From Cohnella silvisoli (lineage in GTDB: Bacteria > Bacillota > Bacilli > Paenibacillales > Paenibacillaceae), in assembly GCF_021190915.1 (NCBI RefSeq), contig NZ_JAIOAP010000002.1, positions 310,001 to 374,000 of the forward strand: a stretch of DNA of 64,000 nucleotides. The letters are read 5' to 3'. The position numbers and the translations under genes are program-made. The notes beneath the pieces were generated by a model, which saw nothing but the letters and a program-made list of their open reading frames with translations, did no database searches and was not told the origin of the DNA. Positions 59,832-64,000 of the stretch are shown here, piece after piece (position 1 is the first letter of the stretch; each line of letters opens with the position of its first letter).

Positions 59832-60134
59832 TTAGTTTACCGCGCTATGATGCTCCCGTCCCCACCAGACCAGCCCTACGACGAGCCCGGAGAAAATAAC
59901 GACAAGAGTTAAATAAAACCAACGCGACAGCTGACTGCGCTTCACCGGATGCACGATCGAACGCGGCGGCAAACCGATTTCCGGCAATCCGGAGCTCGCT
60001 GCAGTCTGAGCTATGGCCGCTTCCAGCTGCTCCAAGGTAAGGGGCTCCTCGTCTGTTTCCGCAACGCCGGAAGCAAACTTCTTAGCCGCAACGTACCTGC
60101 TCCATACCGATGAAGATCCGCTGTCCTCTTTCAT
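59832..60134 (-). CDS. Hypothetical single-pass membrane protein
   Basis: About 100 residues. A soluble N-terminal part (LTLEQLEAAIAQTAASSG) leads to a C-terminal membrane helix (WFYLTLVVIFSGLVVGLVWW). The family is not recognised. Its ATG at 60134 overlaps the CPBP protease stop as ATGA, with GGAGGG 6-8 bases upstream, so the two are probably made together. Confidence 0.75.
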   Translation of the reverse strand: MKEDSGSSSVWSRYVAAKKFASGVAETDEEPLTLEQLEAAIAQTAASSGLPEIGLPPRSIVHPVKRSQLSRWFYLTLVVIFSGLVVGLVWWGREHHSAVN

Positions 60135-60727
60135 TTCTCTTCCCTCCGCAAGCGAATGATGCAGCCCATCACTAAATCCACCAAGAAATGCGCTAATATC
60201 GGAGCCCATAAGGTTCCCGTATGAATCATGATCCAGCCGAGTCCATAGCTAATCGAGAAAACAAGGCCTGTCGGTATCCAATGACGCAAGTAACGAACAT
60301 GAATGGCAGCGAAGATAATACTCGTCCAATAAGGCCCGATAGCGTATTGAATGGCCCCGCGGAACAATATTTCTTCGCATAGGCTGACGACCAAGGAAAT
60401 AACTGCGATATGCCAAATGGCTCTTGTGCTAAAAATTCTGTCGTTCACGCCGCCGTCATCCGACGCTTCTTCGGGAACGAACCGGGAAATCCCCAGATCG
60501 AAGAGCAATACGACAATCGCTAATCCCGCGCCCCATAGCGCAAAATCGTTGCTCTGAGGCAACTTTAGCAAACTAAACGGGTTTCTGCCCTGAAATAAAA
60601 CCCACGCGATACCGATAATAAGTGTAAGCGCCTGCGTCACGTACAAATTGGCGAGCAGCATCTTATCATTCAATTGGTCCACGTTTACTTTACGAATTTT
60701 GATGTTACGAATGTCGAATTTTCTCAT
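60131..60727 (-). CDS. CPBP family intramembrane metalloprotease
   Basis: About 198 residues, five to six membrane helices. The motifs are SLCEEILFRGAIQYAIG (EE-x3-R, near residue 116), FAAIHVRYLRHW (F-x3-H) and APILAHFLVDLVMG (H near 182). Bacterial members (type II CAAX prenyl protease/Abi) can cleave prenylated or bacteriocin-related substrates; none is evident here. GAGGGA lies close to the ATG at 60727. Confidence 0.9.
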   Translation of the reverse strand: MRKFDIRNIKIRKVNVDQLNDKMLLANLYVTQALTLIIGIAWVLFQGRNPFSLLKLPQSNDFALWGAGLAIVVLLFDLGISRFVPEEASDDGGVNDRIFSTRAIWHIAVISLVVSLCEEILFRGAIQYAIGPYWTSIIFAAIHVRYLRHWIPTGLVFSISYGLGWIMIHTGTLWAPILAHFLVDLVMGCIIRLRREEK

Positions 60728-60828
60728 GTTCCCTCGGATTATGCGAATTTTTGTATGTTCAAGCGCTAGGTTTTTTTCTATACTAGGACTACCAACTAAC
60801 TACTAATGACCGTTTAAAGGAGCAACCG

Positions 60829-61749
60829 ATGGAAAAGCGTCTGAACCGATCCGATCTCATGTTTTCCCTAGCATTCCTACTCATGCTTGTCATCGCGGTA
60901 GGAGCTTTTTTTTACGGAGTCAAAGTGGGCTCATCGCGAGTCGAAGCCCAGTACGCAGCGGAACAAGTGCCGGAGTCATCCGCTTCCGCCCCGCCCAGCG
61001 CCTATCAACAGCAAGATCTGGTATCGTTCTATCATACCGTATTTTTGTCTTACCGTGAATTTCAAAACGACTGGTTCGCAGCCCAAGATAAATGGCTTTC
61101 CGATCCGACAGCCGATCGCTCCGCTTCCATGAAGGAGTTATCAAAGTCTGCCCAAAAGAAGTATGACGCGATCAAAGGCGTTTACGTGCCTCCGATTTCA
61201 CCGCAGCTTAAGAACGCGCAAACGAGTTACCTAAAGAGCTTAAAGCTTTTCAAAGAAAGTTTCTCTTCCCTCGCCGATAAAGCTAACGAAGGTACCGCCG
61301 AGATCGTTATGAACAGGTTGTACGGCGATTCGTTCTTCAAGGAAGGACGCGTTCAGTCGCTTGTCGCACAAAGGGAATATTACAGTTCCATGCTGAAATG
61401 GGCGGAATCTGTTAATTCCGATGTACCTGGAGATTACGTAAGTCCGGAAATTCTGCCAATCGCGAAATGGAAAACACTGCCGCTTATCGTTAAAATAAAA
61501 GTGGCGTCCGACTACATGTCCAATCAAATGATTATGTCCTCGTTTTTACCTCATGATCTGACTGCCCGGGTTGATCAATTTATTAGTTCCGGCCAGGCGG
61601 ACAAGAGGAAAGTGAAAAGCTTCAACGCTATCGCCGAACTGCTAACGAGTACGGAAGCCGTTCGAAATGGCGACTTTATCGAGATGAAATCGCGTTTTTA
61701 CGAGAACGCGCAGCTGCCTCAACTGCCTTTCTTCTTCCCTGATAAATAA
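60829..61749 (+). CDS. Hypothetical membrane-anchored protein
   Basis: About 306 residues. A single N-terminal helix (FSLAFLLMLVIAVGAFFYGV, residues 12-31) anchors a large, mostly helical extracytoplasmic domain (FYHTVFLSYREFQNDWFAAQ and SSMLKWAESVNSDVPG). The family is not recognised. AAAGGAG lies 6 bases before the ATG. It is divergent from the CPBP protease gene and precedes serA. Confidence 0.75.
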   Translation: MEKRLNRSDLMFSLAFLLMLVIAVGAFFYGVKVGSSRVEAQYAAEQVPESSASAPPSAYQQQDLVSFYHTVFLSYREFQNDWFAAQDKWLSDPTADRSASMKELSKSAQKKYDAIKGVYVPPISPQLKNAQTSYLKSLKLFKESFSSLADKANEGTAEIVMNRLYGDSFFKEGRVQSLVAQREYYSSMLKWAESVNSDVPGDYVSPEILPIAKWKTLPLIVKIKVASDYMSNQMIMSSFLPHDLTARVDQFISSGQADKRKVKSFNAIAELLTSTEAVRNGDFIEMKSRFYENAQLPQLPFFFPDK

Positions 61750-61799
61750 AGCCTACATAGTCATACGTAACTATCCGCCATATTGTCGCACTTTCGCCA

Positions 61800-61827
61800 T
61801 TGCAATTATAAGTCCCATTGCTATAAA
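61800..61827 (+). promoter_or_regulatory. Candidate promoter of serA
   Basis: TTGCAA (61800-61805) and TATAAA (61822-61827), 16 bases apart, with TG one base before the -10. Transcription from about 61834 gives a leader of about 147 bases. Confidence 0.6.
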
Positions 61828-61884
61828 ATAGGAAAGGCAATTGGAACCGAACGAACTCGTGCGCGAAGCGATACAAGCAAAGCA

Positions 61885-61956
61885 GTGACCTTGCGGAGTC
61901 ACCCTCTACGCACCGTTCGTCCGCTTGATGCGGAGAGCGGCGGTTGAGGGTGTTTT
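61885..61956 (+). promoter_or_regulatory. Structured serA leader, possible attenuator
   Basis: CACCCTC (61900-61906) pairs with GAGGGTG (61946-61952), enclosing inner stems (ACCG/CGGT and TCCGC-TTGAT-GCGGA), followed by TTTTCT. A preceding stem GTGAC/GTCAC (61885-61889 with 61898-61902) shares bases 61900-61902 with the first arm, so the two are mutually exclusive. This suits a regulated terminator; the signal is unknown and no T-box sequence is present. Confidence 0.55.
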
Positions 61957-61980
61957 CTATATATCGAAGGAGGGTTCCTC

Positions 61981-63573
61981 ATGTTTAAGGTATTGGTATC
62001 GGATCCGATTAGTGATTTGGGCATTTCGCTTCTGGCCGAAGCATCCGACATCGCTATCGACAAGAAAACGGGTTTGAGCGAAGACGAGCTCGTCGCCATC
62101 ATCGGCGAATACGATGCATTGCTCGTACGCAGCCAAACTCGCGTAACGGAAAGAATCATGAACGCAGGCAAGCAGCTTAAAGTAATCGGCCGCGCTGGCG
62201 TCGGCGTCGACAACATCGACTTAGATGCGGCAACGAAACGCGGTATCATCGTAATTAATGCACCAGACGGAAATACGATTACGACTTGCGAGCACACTTT
62301 TGCCATGATGATGGCGGTTGCCCGTCATATTCCGCAAGCGTATTTGAAAACGGTCGGCGGCGTATGGGATCGCAAATCGTTCGTCGGCGTCGAGCTTCGC
62401 AACAAAGTGCTCGGAGTACTCGGCATGGGCCGAATCGGAAGCGAAGTTGCCGCTCGGGCTAAAGCATTCGGAATGGAAGTGTTCGGTTACGATCCGTTCC
62501 TGACGGAAGAACGCGCGGAGAAAATGGGTGTCCGTAAAGCATCCGTAGAAGATATTATCCGTGAAGCCGATTTTATTACCGTGCATACCCCGCTAACGCC
62601 AGAAACCCGCCACATGATCGGTAAAGATCAATTCGCGGTCATTAAGAAAGGCGTTCGGATTGTCAACTGCGCACGCGGCGGCATTATCGATGAGTTAGCG
62701 CTTGTCGCAGCAATCGACGCCGGCCAAGTCGCCGGAGCCGCGTTCGACGTATTCGAGGAGGAGCCTCCCGCTCCCGATCATCCGTTCCTGTCGCATCCGA
62801 AGATCATCGTCACCCCTCACTTGGGCGCATCCACGATAGAGGCGCAGGAGAACGTCGCTATCGACGTTTCCGAGCAATTGCTTCATATCTTGCGCGGCGA
62901 GCCGTTCAAGAATGCGGTTAACATGCCTCCTGTCGCTGCTGAAGTGCTCTCCAAGCTTGAGCCGTACTTCTCGCTCGGCAAGAAGCTAGGAAGCTTCGCA
63001 GCGCAAATCGCGGAAGGTCCCGTGAAGGAAATTGCCGTCACTTATGCCGGAGACTTAGCCGAAGTGGATACGCAGCCGTTAACTCGTCATATCGTAGAGG
63101 GCGTGCTGGCACACCATCTCGGTTCGGACCAAGTCAACGTCGTTAACGCGATGCACCTTGCCAAAAATCGCGACGTGAATATCGTCGTTACGAAATCCCA
63201 TGCTTCCAAAGGATTCACGAACCAAATTAGCGTAACGCTGCGTACGGACAAGGAAGAGCGTCTCGTAGCCGGTACTTTGCTGAACGGGTTCGGTCCGCGG
63301 ATCACCCAAGTGGATAAGTTCCCTGTCGATGTCGAGCCTCACGGCCATATTCTGCTTATCTCGCATCACGACAAACCGGGGATCATCGGCCGCGTCGGTA
63401 CGCTTCTCGGCACCAACGACATCAACATCGCAACGATGCAGGTCGGCCGGAAAATCGTCGGCGGCGCTGCGATCATGATGCTCGGTGTAGACAAAGGCGT
63501 AACCAAGCAAGTGTTGGGCGAGCTCACCGCTCTGTCGGATCTGAACAACGCTAAGGAAGTTCATTTGTATTAA
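61981..63573 (+). CDS. serA: D-3-phosphoglycerate dehydrogenase
   Basis: About 530 residues, first enzyme of serine synthesis. The NAD loop is GVLGMGRIGSEVA near residue 147. Catalytic residues appear in NCARGGIIDE (Arg), the FEEEP stretch (Glu) and TPHLGAST (His, near 283). An intervening domain precedes the C-terminal ACT domain (ILLISHHDKPGIIGRVG) that may bind serine. GGAGGG lies 6-8 bases before the ATG. A structured leader suggests transcriptional attenuation. Confidence 0.97.
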   Translation: MFKVLVSDPISDLGISLLAEASDIAIDKKTGLSEDELVAIIGEYDALLVRSQTRVTERIMNAGKQLKVIGRAGVGVDNIDLDAATKRGIIVINAPDGNTITTCEHTFAMMMAVARHIPQAYLKTVGGVWDRKSFVGVELRNKVLGVLGMGRIGSEVAARAKAFGMEVFGYDPFLTEERAEKMGVRKASVEDIIREADFITVHTPLTPETRHMIGKDQFAVIKKGVRIVNCARGGIIDELALVAAIDAGQVAGAAFDVFEEEPPAPDHPFLSHPKIIVTPHLGASTIEAQENVAIDVSEQLLHILRGEPFKNAVNMPPVAAEVLSKLEPYFSLGKKLGSFAAQIAEGPVKEIAVTYAGDLAEVDTQPLTRHIVEGVLAHHLGSDQVNVVNAMHLAKNRDVNIVVTKSHASKGFTNQISVTLRTDKEERLVAGTLLNGFGPRITQVDKFPVDVEPHGHILLISHHDKPGIIGRVGTLLGTNDINIATMQVGRKIVGGAAIMMLGVDKGVTKQVLGELTALSDLNNAKEVHLY

Positions 63574-63587
63574 GTTATGCGAATGGC

Positions 63588-63628
63588 AAAAAAGGTGGTG
63601 CGGGGCTTATCCCTGCACCACCTTTTTT
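63588..63628. terminator. Terminator after serA
   Basis: AAAAAAGGTGGTGC pairs with GCACCACCTTTTTT with a further GGG/CCC pairing around CTTAT. It can work on both strands. Confidence 0.9.
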
Positions 63629-63720
63629 CGTTTTGGTCCCTTGAGTAGATTATCTTGTTTCTAGTTTTATTTTGATACAAGATCCCAATTAGCTTCTTTA
63701 TTTTATTTTTACTGTACAAA

Positions 63721-63905
63721 CTGTAAAAAGCGCAGGTTGTTTCGACAAAAACTGTTTTTAGAACCGTAGAGATGTAAAAACTGCAGGTGTTTGTGGGTAG
63801 TTCGAGTCATTATAGCCGATTTGGGCTGAACACCTGTAGGAAATGCAGGTTGATTGGCGAATATCTCGTTTTTAGCCAATATTAACTGTAGCAGATACAG
63901 GTTCA
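63721..63905. repeat. Short-palindrome repeat cluster, four units (family C)
   Basis: Units with CTGTA-N5-TRCAGGT-like cores (variants at 63721, 63772, 63834 and 63886) recur at spacings of about 51, 62 and 52 bp. Flanks share tttta/gtttttag stretches. No gene is seen between the serA terminator and the window edge. Confidence 0.7.
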
Positions 63906-63913
63906 ACTAATAA

Positions 63914-63965
63914 ACAGGGGCTATCTCTCAGGTCATTAAAGACTTTCTGAGACAACCCTTCTTTA
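63914..63965 (+). terminator. Terminator-like hairpin near the right edge
   Basis: GGGGCTATCTCTCAG pairs imperfectly with CTGAGACAACCC, followed by TTCTTTATTT. What transcript it serves lies outside the window or is unclear. Confidence 0.5.
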
Positions 63966-64000
63966 TTTGTCCATGCACACTTTCCGTATGTATCATTCAT

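Noticed and set aside
61834..61980. Serine T-box before serA
   Set aside because: The leader is too short and lacks the T-box sequence; only competing hairpins are visible.

Overview
The window reads as a chromosome segment of a spore-forming Firmicute of the Paenibacillaceae (Paenibacillus/Cohnella type). The grounds are moderate G+C, strong AGGAGG-type ribosome sites, and sporulation genes (ypjB, spoIVA, spoVIF, ypeB). Gene order also parallels the Bacillus subtilis stretches dapB-ypjD-ypjC-ypjB-ypjA-qcrCBA-ypiF, tyrA-hisC-trpABFCDE-aroHBF, cheR-ndk-hepT-menG-hepS-mtrB-hbs-spoIVA, and gpsA-der-yphBA-rpsA-cmk-ypfBA-ypeB-prsW. Most genes lie on the minus strand. I cannot fix the genus or species.

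Layout. 1-7.1 kb: dapB (cut by the window edge), a TPR protein, a MazG-like pyrophosphohydrolase, a YitT transporter, ypjB, ypjA, the menaquinol-cytochrome c reductase genes qcrCBA and ypiF. 7.1-12.2 kb: a DHH phosphoesterase, an IDEAL protein, a gamma carbonic anhydrase, an unknown protein, and a coupled ECF sigma / anti-sigma / histidine phosphatase operon. 12.4-12.55 kb: a likely small RNA behind a consensus promoter with two cre-like boxes. 12.6-21.5 kb: the trpEDCFBA-hisC-tyrA operon, preceded by a TRAP-type attenuator with seven GAG triplets. 21.6-26.9 kb: a 51-bp tandem repeat array, an unknown gene interrupting the aro-trp supraoperon, aroH-aroB-aroC, cheR and ndk. 26.9-33.4 kb: hepT, futalosine-route menaquinone genes (mqnA, ubiX, ubiA-like), menG, hepS, mtrB (the TRAP protein itself), tRNA-Pro and hbs.

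33.5-42.8 kb: a sugar ABC transporter operon, a second 51-bp repeat array, spoIVA with a sigma-E type promoter, a secreted fibronectin-type protein, a YphF-like lipoprotein, and a nucleotidyltransferase between two 2Fe-2S ferredoxins. 42.9-49.3 kb: an ankyrin protein, spoVIF, gpsA, plsY, der and the YIEGIA membrane genes. 49.3-51.1 kb: an accessory island holding a degenerate IS1595-like transposase gene with two LexA-type boxes on its promoter. 51.1-64 kb: rpsA, plsC-like, cmk, ypfB, the PilZ protein ypfA/motI, ypeB without a neighbouring sleB, a small zinc-ribbon gene, prsW, mecA, a polysaccharide deacetylase lipoprotein, a CPBP protease, and serA with a structured leader.

How it works together. 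The shikimate-chorismate genes feed tryptophan, tyrosine and, through MqnA, menaquinone. Menaquinone in turn serves the qcr complex. TRAP (mtrB, 32.6 kb) is expected to sense tryptophan and terminate trp transcription at the 21.3 kb attenuator. The most unusual items are the cre-flanked small RNA, the hairpin that hides the ypjB start, the SOS-type promoter on a degenerate transposase, the serA leader hairpin, and several short-repeat arrays with a shared 51-bp spacing.
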